8,155 nt of DNA from Gammaproteobacteria bacterium (GTDB lineage: Bacteria; Pseudomonadota; Gammaproteobacteria; HK1), in assembly GCA_013042035.1 (NCBI GenBank), contig JABDQX010000186.1, forward strand, positions 1 to 8,155, given 5' to 3'. Below, piece by piece: positions 1 to 7,854 of the stretch (position 1 is its first letter; each line of letters opens with the position of its first letter). A model generated the notes under the pieces. It saw only the letters and a program-made list of their open reading frames with translations. It ran no database searches and was not told the origin of the DNA. Made by a program: the position numbers and the translations under genes.

Positions 1-379
1 TCTTGTTTTCGGCCATTACGAATCCCGTTCCACGCGAGCGGTTTCTTCATTCGATAGGACAACGTATGGGGGAAAGGTAAGAGCGTGTCTTATACCTAAC
101 CCGACATAACCGGAACCAAAATACGCCACGAGGATTTTTTGGTCGTTTTGTTCAAAATTCCAGCGCTAAGAAACTAAAACTGCTACAAATTTATCACCAT
201 TTCGGGTATATTTCCCAAACTAACTTAATCTTAACAGGAAGGAGACCCTAACCACAGGCTCTATACTTTAACGTATCGGAAAAACGAAGATCCTGGAAAA
301 TCCGATGCGCGAATCAAGGCCCAGCCCCTTTCGGTCTTGGCGCGAAGCGCTAACATGTTCTGCTGATTATGAGGGAACT
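1..379. other. Gene-poor left edge
   Basis: I see no convincing gene here. On the - strand, ATG codons at 50-48 and 16-14 open reading frames that run off the left edge (MKKPLAWNG... or MAENK...), so a gene could begin here. A TATAAG hexamer on the - strand (94-89) would suit a -10 box for it, but no good -35 box is spaced from it. On the + strand, TATACT at 262-267 could be a -10 box for the downstream TPR gene, again without a clear -35. A strong Shine-Dalgarno-like AGGAAGGAG at about 235-243 is not followed by a start codon. A 44-codon frame at 305-439 has no family resemblance. Confidence 0.4.
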
Positions 380-508
380 CCGTGTGCAACTTTTCCAAGA
401 TACATTATATTCTCGGTGCCATTATGCTCCATGAGTTAGAAGCCTGAAGGAATCCTGCCAAAAAATGGCATTATTTGACCAGTTGGTTACGGGAAAAGTT
501 GCACACGG
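380..508. repeat. 129-bp segment bounded by perfect 17-bp inverted repeats
   Basis: The left arm 380-396 (CCGTGTGCAACTTTTCC) is repeated exactly as its reverse complement at 492-508. TGCCATT at 417-423 and its complement at 464-470 lie almost symmetrically inside, although the right one also pairs locally in TGCCA-AAAAA-TGGCA. A third copy, direct and with a two-base insertion, is at 1625-1643. No target-site duplication is visible at the borders. It could be a small non-autonomous mobile element or a pair of regulatory sites. The right arm abuts the ribosome binding site of the TPR gene. Confidence 0.6.
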
Positions 509-514
509 GGGGAG
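507..514 (+). promoter_or_regulatory. Ribosome binding site that fixes the TPR gene start
   Basis: GGGGGGAG lies 10 bases before the ATG at 525. An in-frame ATG at 465 would add 20 residues, but those lie inside the inverted-repeat segment and would put non-signal sequence ahead of a clear signal peptide. The start at 525 is therefore preferred. Confidence 0.65.
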
Positions 515-524
515 TAAACAAATT

Positions 525-1544
525 ATGGCAATGTCTGTACTTCGAACGACAGTTATCGGATTGTGTATGTGGGCCCTGATAGGAGGTCCCGCCAAAGCAA
601 CCGATAATGTCAGTGACCTGCAAAATATTCGAGCGCTCGCGGAGGCGAATAACTACCAGGAGGCCATAGAACAGGTTGACCGATACCTGGAGAAAAACCC
701 GGGTGACGCGGAAGGGCGCTTCATCAAGGGTATTATTTTTTCAGATCAAAAACGGTTCGATGAGGCAATTGGGGTATTTACAGCACTTACCGAGGACTAT
801 CCGCAATTACCGGAGCCATACAATAACCTTGCGGTGCTTTATGCAAGCCGAGGTGACTATTCGAAGGCGCGTGATGCCTTGTTGGTCGCCATCAAAACGC
901 ACCCAAGTTATGCAACGGCCCATGAAAATCTGGGCGATATCTATGCCATGATGGCAACCGAGGCGTATAACAAGGCCCTGGAACTCGACGAAGAGAATCA
1001 ATCGGCCAAAACCAAGATCGAGATGATTCGGGAACTCTTCCCGGAACAGATTGCCGACACCGGCACTTCTTCGGCCACGGATACGAAAGAAACAGAACCC
1101 TCGCGGCGGGAACCTCGCGTTGTTAGCGCTCAGGCAGAGACATCGGAGGATGTATCCGCGTCCGTTTCCCCGTCTCAATCTGACCAATCTGTACCACCAG
1201 AGACAAAACGCAATGCGCTGACCGCGCTCAGCACGTGGGCCGAGGCGTGGTCCAACAAGGATGTGGAAGGATATATCGCATCCTATGCGCCAACATTCGT
1301 CCCATCCAATGGCATGCCATTTTCTTCGTGGAAAGCACAGCGGCGCAATCGAATTTTAGCCCCGAAATTCATTGAGGTTACTATTTCGGAACCGAGGATC
1401 ATTATGCTGGACAACGATAGAGTACGGATTCATTTCATCCAGCAATATCGGTCAAACACCTATCAGGACATGGTGCATAAAGCCATTGATCTGGTGAACA
1501 TAGCGGGTAATTGGCGGCTCATCCGCGAAGAAACCAAGAAGTGA
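525..1544 (+). CDS. Secreted TPR protein with C-terminal NTF2-like (Csd6-type) domain
   Basis: Seen: from the ATG at 525 the product is 339 residues. Residues 1-25 form a signal peptide (hydrophobic core, AKA before the cut), so the protein is probably periplasmic. About four tetratricopeptide repeats fill residues 31-165 (for example YQEAIEQVDRYLEKNP and PYNNLAVLYASRGDYSKARDAL). A Ser/Thr/Glu-rich linker spans about 172-230. The last 110 residues form an NTF2-like domain with W238, W242, W269, the QQYRS motif around Y308 and NWRLIREE at the end. The same pattern ends the next gene, an L,D-transpeptidase. Known: TPRs bind partner proteins, and H. pylori Csd6 carries an NTF2-like domain behind its catalytic domain. 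Inferred: a periplasmic adaptor acting with the downstream enzyme on peptidoglycan. The gap of 84 bases between the genes contains a hairpin, so co-transcription is likely but unproven. Confidence 0.85.
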   Translation: MAMSVLRTTVIGLCMWALIGGPAKATDNVSDLQNIRALAEANNYQEAIEQVDRYLEKNPGDAEGRFIKGIIFSDQKRFDEAIGVFTALTEDYPQLPEPYNNLAVLYASRGDYSKARDALLVAIKTHPSYATAHENLGDIYAMMATEAYNKALELDEENQSAKTKIEMIRELFPEQIADTGTSSATDTKETEPSRREPRVVSAQAETSEDVSASVSPSQSDQSVPPETKRNALTALSTWAEAWSNKDVEGYIASYAPTFVPSNGMPFSSWKAQRRNRILAPKFIEVTISEPRIIMLDNDRVRIHFIQQYRSNTYQDMVHKAIDLVNIAGNWRLIREETKK

Positions 1545-1581
1545 ATTTCTCGCGAACGGCAAAGACGGTTTGCGAGAAATT
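1544..1581 (+). terminator. Long hairpin right after the TPR gene
   Basis: The arms at 1544-1557 and 1568-1581 pair over 14 bases with one G-U pair, around a 10-base loop. The hairpin overlaps the last base of the stop codon. No T-run follows, so it is not a classical intrinsic terminator. It may protect the mRNA 3' end or partially reduce read-through into the L,D-transpeptidase gene. Confidence 0.4.
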
Positions 1582-1624
1582 GCATGAAATCATAGTGTCC
1601 ACAACGTCATTTTTATCATTTTTT

Positions 1625-1643
1625 CCGTGTGCAACTTCTTTCC
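1625..1643 (+). repeat. Third copy of the CCGTGTGCAACTT repeat
   Basis: The first 13 bases are identical to the repeat at 380-392. After a two-base CT insertion the remaining TTCC also matches. This copy contains the GTG start codon (1629) of the L,D-transpeptidase. Confidence 0.5.
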
Positions 1644-2945
1644 ATAAGCTACTGCCATAAGCCGCTGATTTCCCAAAAATACCATTTCATCTCGGCATTC
1701 CTGTATCTTATATTGGGATTGGCGCCGGCCATGGGTGCCGAGCTGACACTGGATACCCATCTCGATAACATCCCCGCTTACGCACAGCACCGCGCTCCAT
1801 CCCATGCAACCGAGAAAATTCTCATGGATTCGTTGGCCGCGATCCGTGAAAATCGTCTGGATACCGCTTTACACGACATCGAAACCCTCATAGAAACACA
1901 CCCGGAATTTCGTCTGGCACAGCTAATTTACGGGGATCTGCTGCTATCAAAAGGCCAATCGATTACTAATGTCGGCAGCCGCTCAAACGCACCACAAGAC
2001 AAAGTTTTTGGGCTCAGAGAAGAGGCCCGCCAGCGTGTCAAACATCACCTGCGCCGTCCCGATCCGGATACCCTGCCCGGGTATCTCATTCAACCGGGCA
2101 AAAATGTAACGCATCTGGTCGTCGTGGATATCAGCGAGTCACGGCTCTATTTGTTTGAAAATCATGATGAGAAGCGCGCCGACAAAATTCATCTGCGTGG
2201 CGATTATTATGCTTCGGTGGGTAAGAACGGATTCCCAAAACAGTCGGAGGGCGATCAAAAAACGCCGATTGGCATCTACATGACCGTGGACAGCATTCCA
2301 GCCGAGGACCTGCCCGATCGCTACGGCGCTGGTGCGTTTCCCGTGAATTATCCCAACAAATGGGACAATCGACTTGATCGCACGGGACACGGCATTTGGA
2401 TTCACGGTGTCCCTTCCAATACCTATAGTCGCCCGCCACATTCCAGCGACGGTTGCATCGCCATTGCTAATGAGGATTTACGCCTGATAAAAGATGTACT
2501 CGCCGTACCCAATATCCCGGTTATCATTGCAGAACAGATACCCTGGTTTGAGCGACGGGAAATTGCCGCTCGCCGTAACGAATTCCAGGCACAATTCGAC
2601 CGTTGGCGCCTCGACTGGGAAAGTCGGGATAACACCCGTTACGCCAGACATTACTCCCGTGATTTTCGGAACGAAACAGGGAACCGTGCGTCATGGCTTG
2701 AGCACAAGAGGCGCGTCAATGCGGGAAAGCAATATATTCAGGTGGGTATATCGACTCTCCGCGTTCTTGGCTATCCCGGTGAACCTGATACAGTGGAGGC
2801 CACTTTTCACCAGGATTATCGTAGCAGTAACTACGACAGCCGTAGCGGAAAACGGCAGTATTGGCGCAAGGAAAAAGATGATGATGGAGATGGGAGCGGC
2901 AAAAAGAGCGAAGTTTGGCGGATTGTGTATGAGGGGGCGTTATGA
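1629..2945 (+). CDS. Periplasmic L,D-transpeptidase (YkuD fold) with NTF2-like C-terminal domain
   Basis: Seen: 438 residues from a GTG codon. The N-terminus has Lys residues followed by a hydrophobic stretch (about 20-34) ending in MGA, so it should be exported. Residues 62-108 look like one or two TPR helices. The YkuD catalytic domain spans about 160-301. Its signature is HGIWIHG (254-260) followed by SSDGC, giving His259 and catalytic Cys276. An NTF2-like domain fills about 318-438 (W326, W330, W356, QDYRSS, VWRIVYE). Known: this fold exchanges or trims peptides on peptidoglycan stems through the Cys. H. pylori Csd6 has the same arrangement and acts as an L,D-carboxypeptidase, so either activity is possible. 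Odd: a loop at 417-428 reads DDDGDGSGKKSE, matching the EF-hand pattern D-x-D-x-D-G-x5-E, and is absent from the paralogous domain upstream. GTG is the only standard start before the signal peptide, and no Shine-Dalgarno sequence is visible. Confidence 0.88.
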   Translation: MQLLSISYCHKPLISQKYHFISAFLYLILGLAPAMGAELTLDTHLDNIPAYAQHRAPSHATEKILMDSLAAIRENRLDTALHDIETLIETHPEFRLAQLIYGDLLLSKGQSITNVGSRSNAPQDKVFGLREEARQRVKHHLRRPDPDTLPGYLIQPGKNVTHLVVVDISESRLYLFENHDEKRADKIHLRGDYYASVGKNGFPKQSEGDQKTPIGIYMTVDSIPAEDLPDRYGAGAFPVNYPNKWDNRLDRTGHGIWIHGVPSNTYSRPPHSSDGCIAIANEDLRLIKDVLAVPNIPVIIAEQIPWFERREIAARRNEFQAQFDRWRLDWESRDNTRYARHYSRDFRNETGNRASWLEHKRRVNAGKQYIQVGISTLRVLGYPGEPDTVEATFHQDYRSSNYDSRSGKRQYWRKEKDDDGDGSGKKSEVWRIVYEGAL

Positions 2946-3008
2946 TTCTGCCGCGCGGAATTATATGGTCCCACTTCGTTAGTTGATGTTGTAAAAAAGA
3001 GATTACCC

Positions 3009-4853
3009 ATGCTCCCACCCACCCACCCCAACGACGCCATTATCGGCAAGGCCTTTCGCTGGTCGATATTGGTCATGCTGATTCTTGCCACCATCGTGGT
3101 TCTGGGCATATTCGCCTATCGATATGTCGGTGCCCCTCGGGGGCCGGTTGGGATTGCCAAGGTCCAGGGGCCGCGAGTGCCGCCAGCATCCGTCGATCGG
3201 CTGCCGCCGGTCGTCCCTTTTACTGAGGTTACCGAACAGGCGGGCATTGATTTTGTGCACGTCAATGGCGCCAATGGTGAGAAATTATTGCCCGAGACCA
3301 TGGGGGGGGGCGTGGCGATCTTCGACTACAACGGCGATGACCATCAGGATCTGCTGTTTGTGAATGGTAGCCATTGGCCGGAGAGTGCGCCGGCGGATGC
3401 GTCGCCGGTGACTTTGGCTCTGTACCAAAACGACGGCGCCGGTCGGTTTACGGATGTAACCGCGCGGGCGGGTCTCCATGTGACCCTTTACGGCATGGGC
3501 GTGGCCGTGGGGGATGTCGATAATGATGGTTGGGTGGATGTATTTTTGTCCGCGGTGGGCGGCAATCGGCTGTTTCGCAATGAGCGTGGTAGGTTCCATG
3601 ATGTTACGGAAGATGCCGGGGTAGCGGGGGAGGGCGATGCCTGGAGTACCGGGAGTGCCTTTATCGATTACGATAACGATGGCGATTTGGATCTGTTTGT
3701 CGGTAACTACGTGCGTTGGTCGCGGGATATCGATTTGGCCATCGGCTTTCAGTTGACCGGCATTGGCCGGGCCTATGGACCACCGACTACCTTTGCCGGT
3801 ACCTATCCCTATTTGTACCGAAACGATGGGCAAGGGCGCTTCACGGATGTCTCCGAGACGAGCGGTATCCAGGTGGATAATCCTGCCACCGGGCAGCCCA
3901 TGGCAAAGACATTGGGGATCTCCCCCGTGGATGTGGATGGCGATGGCTATCTGGATATCTTCCTTGCCAATGATACCGTTAGGAATTTCCTGCTGCACAA
4001 TCAGGGTAATGGCACCTTTCGAGAGGAGGGGGTGATGTTTGGCGTCGCCTTCGATCGGAACGGGGCGGCAACCGGTGCCATGGGCACTGACACCGCCTAT
4101 TATCGCAATGATGGCGACATGGGGCTTGCGGTGGGTAATTTTGCCAATGAGATGAGCTCCCTGTACGTTACCCAGGGAGGTAATTTGTTTACCGATGAGG
4201 CGATTGGCGAGGGCATCGGAACCGCCAGCCGGCTTGCACTGACCTTTGGTTTGTTTTTCTTCGATTACGATCTGGACGGTCGCCTGGATTTCTTCCAGGC
4301 CAACGGTCACCTGGAACAGGACATCAATCTTGTCCAATCCAGCCAGCACTACGAACAATTGCCCCAACTTTTTTGGAACTGTGGTCCCGATAATCAACGC
4401 ACCTTTTGCAAAGTGTCGCCGGATAAGGATGATGGTCTAACCAAACGACTGGTAGGGCGGGGGGCGGCCTTTGGCGATCTCGATAACGATGGTGATCTTG
4501 ATGTCGTGATAACGCAAGTTGGCCGTTCCCCGGTATTGTTGCGTAATGATCATGGTCTGGGGGATCTGGCACCAGAGCATCACTGGCTACGCATCAAGCT
4601 TACGGGAAACGGTTCTGTCAATCGCGATGCCATCGGTGCCTGGGTGGAGGTGGTATCCGGCGATATCACGCAACGTCGGCAGGTGATGCCGACCCGTGGT
4701 TATCTTTCCCAGGTGGAGCTGCCGCTGACCTTCGGCCTTGGCGTCGCGGAGAGTATCGATAGCATACGTGTTTTTTGGCCCGGTGGCGCACAGCAGGAAG
4801 TGGCGGTGGAAGATGTTGAGGTGGATTCTTTGGTGAGCGTTGTTTCTCGTTGA
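3009..4853 (+). CDS. Membrane-anchored CRTAC1-type FG-GAP/VCBS protein with ASPIC/UnbV domain
   Basis: Seen: 614 residues. One hydrophobic segment (about 18-38) near the N-terminus anchors the protein or serves as an uncleaved signal. The body is a beta-propeller-like series of FG-GAP/VCBS repeats with six Asp-rich loops at 106-114, 169-177, 220-228, 308-316, 419-427 and 490-498 (for example DVDNDGWVD and DYDNDGDLD). Residues 526-598 match the ASPIC/UnbV domain (NRDAIGAWVEV, GYLSQ, LTFGLG, VFWPGG). C458 and C467 could form a disulfide. Known: these Asp loops bind calcium in integrin-like propellers; the family is found in many environmental bacteria and its function is largely unknown. Inferred: an extracytoplasmic binding or adhesion protein. 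The ribosome binding site is weak (AGAGA near 3000). It follows the L,D-transpeptidase by 63 bases in the same direction and may share its transcript. Confidence 0.85.
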   Translation: MLPPTHPNDAIIGKAFRWSILVMLILATIVVLGIFAYRYVGAPRGPVGIAKVQGPRVPPASVDRLPPVVPFTEVTEQAGIDFVHVNGANGEKLLPETMGGGVAIFDYNGDDHQDLLFVNGSHWPESAPADASPVTLALYQNDGAGRFTDVTARAGLHVTLYGMGVAVGDVDNDGWVDVFLSAVGGNRLFRNERGRFHDVTEDAGVAGEGDAWSTGSAFIDYDNDGDLDLFVGNYVRWSRDIDLAIGFQLTGIGRAYGPPTTFAGTYPYLYRNDGQGRFTDVSETSGIQVDNPATGQPMAKTLGISPVDVDGDGYLDIFLANDTVRNFLLHNQGNGTFREEGVMFGVAFDRNGAATGAMGTDTAYYRNDGDMGLAVGNFANEMSSLYVTQGGNLFTDEAIGEGIGTASRLALTFGLFFFDYDLDGRLDFFQANGHLEQDINLVQSSQHYEQLPQLFWNCGPDNQRTFCKVSPDKDDGLTKRLVGRGAAFGDLDNDGDLDVVITQVGRSPVLLRNDHGLGDLAPEHHWLRIKLTGNGSVNRDAIGAWVEVVSGDITQRRQVMPTRGYLSQVELPLTFGLGVAESIDSIRVFWPGGAQQEVAVEDVEVDSLVSVVSR

Positions 4854-4921
4854 ATGTCGTTGTAACAAGCAAACCCGATTTCTTGTTGTTTTGTTCGGGA
4901 TTCGGCGGATAAGAGACAAAA

Positions 4922-4946
4922 AAAAGCCCCACGAAGTGGGGCTTTT
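4922..4946. terminator. Bidirectional intrinsic terminator
   Basis: A perfect 11-bp stem (4922-4932 with 4936-4946) has a three-base loop. Read on the - strand it is followed by eight T residues and ends just 6 bases past the RRM gene stop, so it is a strong terminator for that gene. Read on the + strand only four T residues follow, giving a weaker stop for the FG-GAP gene. It separates two converging genes. Confidence 0.9.
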
Positions 4947-4952
4947 CAAGAA

Positions 4953-5231
4953 TTAGTATCTTGGTCTACTACTACGCTGCGGGCGGTCCCCTTTCGGCTT
5001 GGCCTGATTCACTTTGATGTTTCTGCCTTTGAAGGCCGTTTCGTTCAACGCCTTGATTGCTGCATCGGCTTCCGAGTTGTTTGGCATTTCAACAAACCCA
5101 AATCCTTTGGATTGGCCCGAGAACTTGTCACTGATAATCGTGACGCTCGATGTCTCGCCAAACTCTGAAAATGCCTCTCGCAAGTCATCCTCGGTTACGC
5201 TGTATGGCAGATTTCCAACATAGATATTCAT
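4953..5231 (-). CDS. Small single-RRM RNA-binding protein
   Basis: Seen: 92 residues made almost entirely of one RNA recognition motif. RNP2 is IYVGNL at residues 3-8 and RNP1 is SKGFGFVEM at 41-49, with aromatic residues where RNA bases stack. A short basic tail with Arg and Pro (about 78-92) follows. The length is typical of the bacterial and cyanobacterial Rbp-like family. The start has a good ribosome binding site (GAGGA ahead of the ATG). Known: such proteins bind single-stranded RNA and in some bacteria are cold- or stress-induced; they act in the cytoplasm. The gene stands alone between a terminator and an AT-rich leader with tandem 10-base repeats, so it probably has its own promoter and possibly post-transcriptional control. 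The specific RNA targets cannot be read from the sequence. Confidence 0.93.
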   Translation of the reverse strand: MNIYVGNLPYSVTEDDLREAFSEFGETSSVTIISDKFSGQSKGFGFVEMPNNSEADAAIKALNETAFKGRNIKVNQAKPKGDRPQRSSRPRY

Positions 5232-5242
5232 ATATTTTCCTC

Positions 5243-5272
5243 ATTGCGCTCTATTGCGCTCTATTATGCTCT
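5243..5272 (-). repeat. Three tandem 10-base repeats before the RRM gene
   Basis: On the - strand the units are AGAGCATAAT, AGAGCGCAAT and AGAGCGCAAT. The two nearest the gene are identical and the outer one differs at two bases. They directly precede the GAGGA ribosome binding site, so in the mRNA they lie within the 5' leader. Confidence 0.7.
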
Positions 5273-5292
5273 AATTGTGTGTTTTGAGATTA

Positions 5293-5327
5293 GCTATCGA
5301 AGACCAAACACACAAACATTCGATAGC
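5293..5327. repeat. 9-bp inverted repeat upstream of the RRM gene
   Basis: GCTATCGAA (5293-5301) and TTCGATAGC (5319-5327) are perfect inverted copies separated by 17 bases. It could be an operator for a dimeric regulator or a leader hairpin of the RRM transcript. Confidence 0.4.
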
Positions 5328-5345
5328 AAAAGCCGAAGATTCGGC
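5328..5345 (-). terminator. Possible weak terminator after tonB
   Basis: Read on the - strand, a 5-bp GC-rich stem (GCCGA/TCGGC) with a four-base loop is followed by TTTT. It lies about 170 bases after the tonB stop. The stem is short, so this is a tentative call. Confidence 0.3.
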
Positions 5346-5515
5346 CGGTTCGTGAGCCTCGCAGAAAACCAAAATAAGACCGTCATGCGCGCTCGGAAAG
5401 CAACAGCCTGGTTATGCGTCCCTACTTTCCTTCCGGTACACTTTATCGATCAATTGTCTTGAGATCCAACTCAATCTCGCCTCCTGTCGATTTTCATCAG
5501 GATATGGCTTCCTTT

Positions 5516-6493
5516 TCAACGGGCAGTCAGTCGGTTAGCCGCCAGGAATTGCCAGGTTCGTTCGATGTGCAGGATGTCTACATCCTTACGAATATTGTTG
5601 GGTAGCGGCGCAAAGGGGGCGGCAAGTCTAACAATGCGTATTGCCGCATCATCCAATATTTTGTAGCCCGATGACCGATGCAGTGTAATCTCGTTGATGG
5701 TGCCATCGGCGTTTATCGCGACGCCCAACAATAGATTCCCCGATAACTTCCGGCGCATTGCCTCATCCGGATAGTTAAGGTTTCCTACCTGCTCGACCTT
5801 GGCACGCCAGGCCTCCATATAGCTTGCATATTTGTACTCACGTGTCCTTGCCGTGATCCACTTGCGTCTGGGGCGTTCCGCATAGGCGCGAAGCCGCTGT
5901 TGGATCTCGGCGTTCAGGCTGGTTAGCGCAAGACTCCGGCGCACCAGCGCCGCCGCATTTACTTTTTCGGTGGAGGCCGATGGTGCACTTTGTGTTTTTA
6001 CCGGTTTGGTGGGTCGAGGTTCCTGAGTAGGTTTTGGGTTTGGCGGTGGTTGTTTTTGTACTTTTTGTTTGTTGCGCCGGAATGTTTGCGCGATAACAGG
6101 TTTTGGTGCCGAGCTCTGGGATTGCGACGCCTCATCGGTTTTGAATTTCTCGTCCAGGGATCGCGACGCTGACAATGGCGGTGCTGTTGTGATCTCGGTT
6201 GGTGTTCGATTCACGAATGGCGCCGGCAGCGGCGCGGAAGGGCGCGCTTTCTCCTTGCTGTCGCCACCACCTGCCTGGTTTGCCTGGGCCAGATAACTGG
6301 CTTCATCGGGTGCTTTATCCGACTGAGTCTGTACGAGAACGACATCAAGCGTGTTTACATGCGTGGACGATTTATCCGTAGGGGAGAAATCGATCCCGAA
6401 CACGAGAATTACGTGGGCAACGATGGCAAAAAATGTCGTAAGGCTTAGGCGATCCGCGTTGGTAATGGCCTGTGATTCTGCAACGTGCAGCAT
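5516..6493 (-). CDS. TonB-family energy transducer
   Basis: Seen: 325 residues. One membrane segment lies at about 16-34 after a short cytoplasmic N-terminus. The motif ASYLAQANQAGGG (65-77) marks a TonB subtype often found in gammaproteobacteria. A Pro/Lys-rich spacer (about 147-170, PPPNPKPTQEPRPTKP) spans the periplasm. The C-terminal TonB domain occupies about 225-313 (YPDEAMRRKLSGNLLLGVAI, NADGTI, SSGYKILDDAAI). Known: TonB carries proton-motive energy from ExbB-ExbD to outer-membrane receptors. Neither ExbB/ExbD nor a receptor is in the window, so this is an orphan copy, similar in type to Pseudomonas TonB3. The start lies 3 bases after the stop of the LptM-like gene and has only a weak ribosome binding site, suggesting translational coupling. 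Confidence 0.92.
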   Translation of the reverse strand: MLHVAESQAITNADRLSLTTFFAIVAHVILVFGIDFSPTDKSSTHVNTLDVVLVQTQSDKAPDEASYLAQANQAGGGDSKEKARPSAPLPAPFVNRTPTEITTAPPLSASRSLDEKFKTDEASQSQSSAPKPVIAQTFRRNKQKVQKQPPPNPKPTQEPRPTKPVKTQSAPSASTEKVNAAALVRRSLALTSLNAEIQQRLRAYAERPRRKWITARTREYKYASYMEAWRAKVEQVGNLNYPDEAMRRKLSGNLLLGVAINADGTINEITLHRSSGYKILDDAAIRIVRLAAPFAPLPNNIRKDVDILHIERTWQFLAANRLTAR

Positions 6494-6496
6494 ACT

Positions 6497-6634
6497 TTAG
6501 TTCTGTCGTTTTTCCGTCGCTTCATCGGGAAAATATAAAGATCCCTTTTGCCCACACCCAACTTGAAGACCAACAATCAGGAATATGGCAATTAGCCATG
6601 ATAATCGATGGGCTTTCTCTCGTACTCTTCTCAT
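6497..6634 (-). CDS. Small LptM/YifL-type outer-membrane lipoprotein
   Basis: Seen: 45 residues. The N-terminus is basic (MRRVREKAHR), then comes a hydrophobic segment (LSWLIAIFLIVGL), then CGQKGSLYFPDE, then a short polar tail. The C-G-x-K-G-x-L-Y-x-P core starting at Cys27 is the hallmark of LptM (YifL), with Ser in place of the usual Pro. Known: LptM is a lipid-anchored outer-membrane protein that helps the LPS translocon LptD-LptE assemble. AGGA lies 10 bases before the ATG. The lipobox is imperfect (Gln at -3, where Leu is usual), yet Val-Gly-Cys fits lipidation. It is easily missed because of its size. LptM genes usually sit near lysA or dapF; here the partner is tonB, 3 bases downstream. 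Confidence 0.8.
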   Translation of the reverse strand: MRRVREKAHRLSWLIAIFLIVGLQVGCGQKGSLYFPDEATEKRQN

Positions 6635-6658
6635 AATAATGGTTTCCTATTTTACTAA

Positions 6659-6819
6659 GAGCCTATTTGGTTAAAGTGATATCGGCTGCAAAAGCGGTAG
6701 AATCTGTCCATGATTTGCGCAAATTCTTGGCCAATAGTTCACTATTGACCTCGAATTTGCGAAAAAATGGCCTCGATTTCCCACTTTTTCGCTACGATAC
6801 CCTTTAACCAAACAGGCTC
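6659..6819. mobile_element. MITE-like palindromic element
   Basis: Terminal inverted repeats of 17 bp (6659-6675 and 6803-6819, GAGCCTRTTTGGTTAAA) differ at one base. The interior is also a fold-back: about two thirds of left-half positions pair with the right half. The centre is CAATAG-TTCA-CTATTG (6732-6747), flanked by CGCAAATTC and its complement. Flanking triplets TAA and TGA both fit a TNA target, though they are not identical. No transposase is encoded; a - strand frame through it (6671-6853) is not a recognisable protein. GAGCC-type ends and TNA targets recall the IS1031 group of IS5 elements, which is an inference. It ends 24 bases before the lptM ATG, so it may shape that promoter. 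Confidence 0.75.
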
Positions 6820-6825
6820 TGAGAC

Positions 6826-6901
6826 CGCGAAAACTAAAGCGAGATCTTCTCATGGTATTACAGTCAGATACAGTGCTAACCGTCTCGCTTTAGTTTTTGC
6901 G
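6826..6901. repeat. 19-bp long inverted repeat next to the MITE
   Basis: Arms 6826-6844 and 6883-6901 (CGCRAAAACTAAAGCGAGA) pair over 19 bases with one G-U pair around a 38-base spacer. It starts 6 bases from the MITE border. No T-run or target duplication is seen. It may be a second small element, a remnant of one, or a structured RNA. Confidence 0.65.
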
Positions 6902-7352
6902 TAGTTAATATTACCCGATGGCGAGGGAAGATAACGGATATTGCGAATAAACCCAAGTTCCGGCGATGGCATCGAACAGTTACTGCGCGTCTCTAAGTCC
7001 GTGGGGTTCTGATTAGAGTGTAATGCACATTATCCCGTGACGTAAGTGTGTTGAATGTTTATAATTTCCACTGTATGCAAAGCCTCGATTCTTATTTTGG
7101 CTTTGCCATGCAGTATATCTGGACCTTGTGCCACAGGCTCATTTGATTTGTCCATTGTGTGCGAATACTTTTGTAAGTTACTGATTGTCAATGGATGCCG
7201 TTTCTCGATAAGGTATTCTGGAACTCGTAACCCACTAAACATAGTGGGTGTGGGCAAAGTTATACACGGAATAACTTGCAATATGAACGCAATTCGGCTC
7301 AAATGCTGCCTTAACTTTTGAGGATAGCCAATCAAATTGGAGATGTCATTTT
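6902..7352. other. Gene-poor region upstream of trxA
   Basis: No gene is convincing here. Two overlapping frames, 7030-7335 on the - strand (TTG start, no ribosome binding site) and 7055-7321 on the + strand, show no family resemblance. The region holds the likely trxA promoter, a perfect 8-bp hairpin with an AACA loop (7230-7249), and a 5-bp hairpin (7328-7340) whose right arm covers the first bases of the trxA ribosome binding site. Confidence 0.5.
7037..7065 (+). promoter_or_regulatory. Candidate sigma-70 promoter for trxA
   Basis: A perfect TATAAT (7060-7065) is preceded at a 17-base spacing by GTGACG (7037-7042), which matches four of six bases of the -35 consensus. Transcription would begin near 7072, leaving a leader of about 280 bases before trxA. 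Confidence 0.45.
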
Positions 7353-7682
7353 ATGAGTGATGATCGGATTGTCCATATTGCGGACGGAACCTTCGATGAG
7401 AAGGTACTTAAGGCGGAATTACCAGTCTTGGTCGATTTTTGGGCCGATTGGTGTGGTCCTTGCAAAATGATTGCTCCCATATTGGACCAGGTCGCTGAGG
7501 AATATGCCGGGAAGGTTCTCATTACCAAGCTGAATATTGATGAGAATCAGCGGACGCCACCGCGATATGGTATTAGAGGAATACCTACCTTGATGCTTTT
7601 CAAGGGGGGGGAGATACAAGGCACGAAGGTTGGTGCAATTACAAAATCCCAACTTTTCGCCTTTCTTGATAGCAGCTTATAG
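7353..7682 (+). CDS. trxA: Thioredoxin
   Basis: Seen: 109 residues, the same length as E. coli thioredoxin 1. The active site WCGPC occupies residues 33-37 with Cys34 and Cys37. The buried Asp28 and the cis-proline in GIPT (Pro78) are present, and PRYGIRGIPTLMLFKGG follows the family closely. There is no signal peptide, so it acts in the cytoplasm. Known: it reduces protein disulfides and is recharged by thioredoxin reductase with NADPH; it serves ribonucleotide reductase and methionine sulfoxide reductases among others. GGAG at 7339-7342 is 10 bases before the ATG. In many gammaproteobacteria rho follows trxA; no rho start is seen within the 470 bases left in the window. Confidence 0.97.
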   Translation: MSDDRIVHIADGTFDEKVLKAELPVLVDFWADWCGPCKMIAPILDQVAEEYAGKVLITKLNIDENQRTPPRYGIRGIPTLMLFKGGEIQGTKVGAITKSQLFAFLDSSL

Positions 7683-7692
7683 TTTTTCATCG

Positions 7693-7725
7693 GTGATTTC
7701 TCATGGAGCTGCCGTGGGAAATCGC
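7693..7725 (+). terminator. Strong hairpin 10 bases after the trxA stop
   Basis: The arms 7693-7706 and 7712-7725 pair over 14 bases, with three G-U pairs, around AGCTG. No T-run follows, so it is more likely an mRNA 3'-end stabiliser or part of a Rho-dependent end than an intrinsic terminator. Confidence 0.4.
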
Positions 7726-7816
7726 ATGACGGAATGTGATTGTCGCCGAATAAAAAGTGCTTTTTATGGAGCGAGGATCTTCCGCGCGAGGGCCGAAATG
7801 CCTTTGGTTCGGCGCT

Positions 7817-7854
7817 GAAGGTTGGTGCCTACCTATGTAGGGGTACCAATCTTC
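7817..7854 (+). other. Long bulged hairpin
   Basis: GAAGGTTGGTG (7817-7827) pairs with 7844-7854, including two G-U pairs. CCTAC pairs with GTAGG around a CTAT loop, with a two-base bulge on the right. This makes about 16 pairs in 38 bases. It could be a structured RNA element in the leader of the next gene. Confidence 0.45.

Larger units (their letters stand above)
5232..5515 (-). other. Leader/intergenic region of the RRM gene
   Basis: About 280 bases lie between the stop of tonB and the start of the RRM gene, both on the - strand. They hold the tandem 10-base repeats, a 9-bp inverted repeat, and a small GC hairpin followed by TTTT. No clear sigma-70 promoter pair is seen; CATAAT on the - strand within the repeat block is a possible -10 box. 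A 20-codon frame starting with TTG at 5474 has a perfect AGGAGG in front but no recognisable product. Confidence 0.5.
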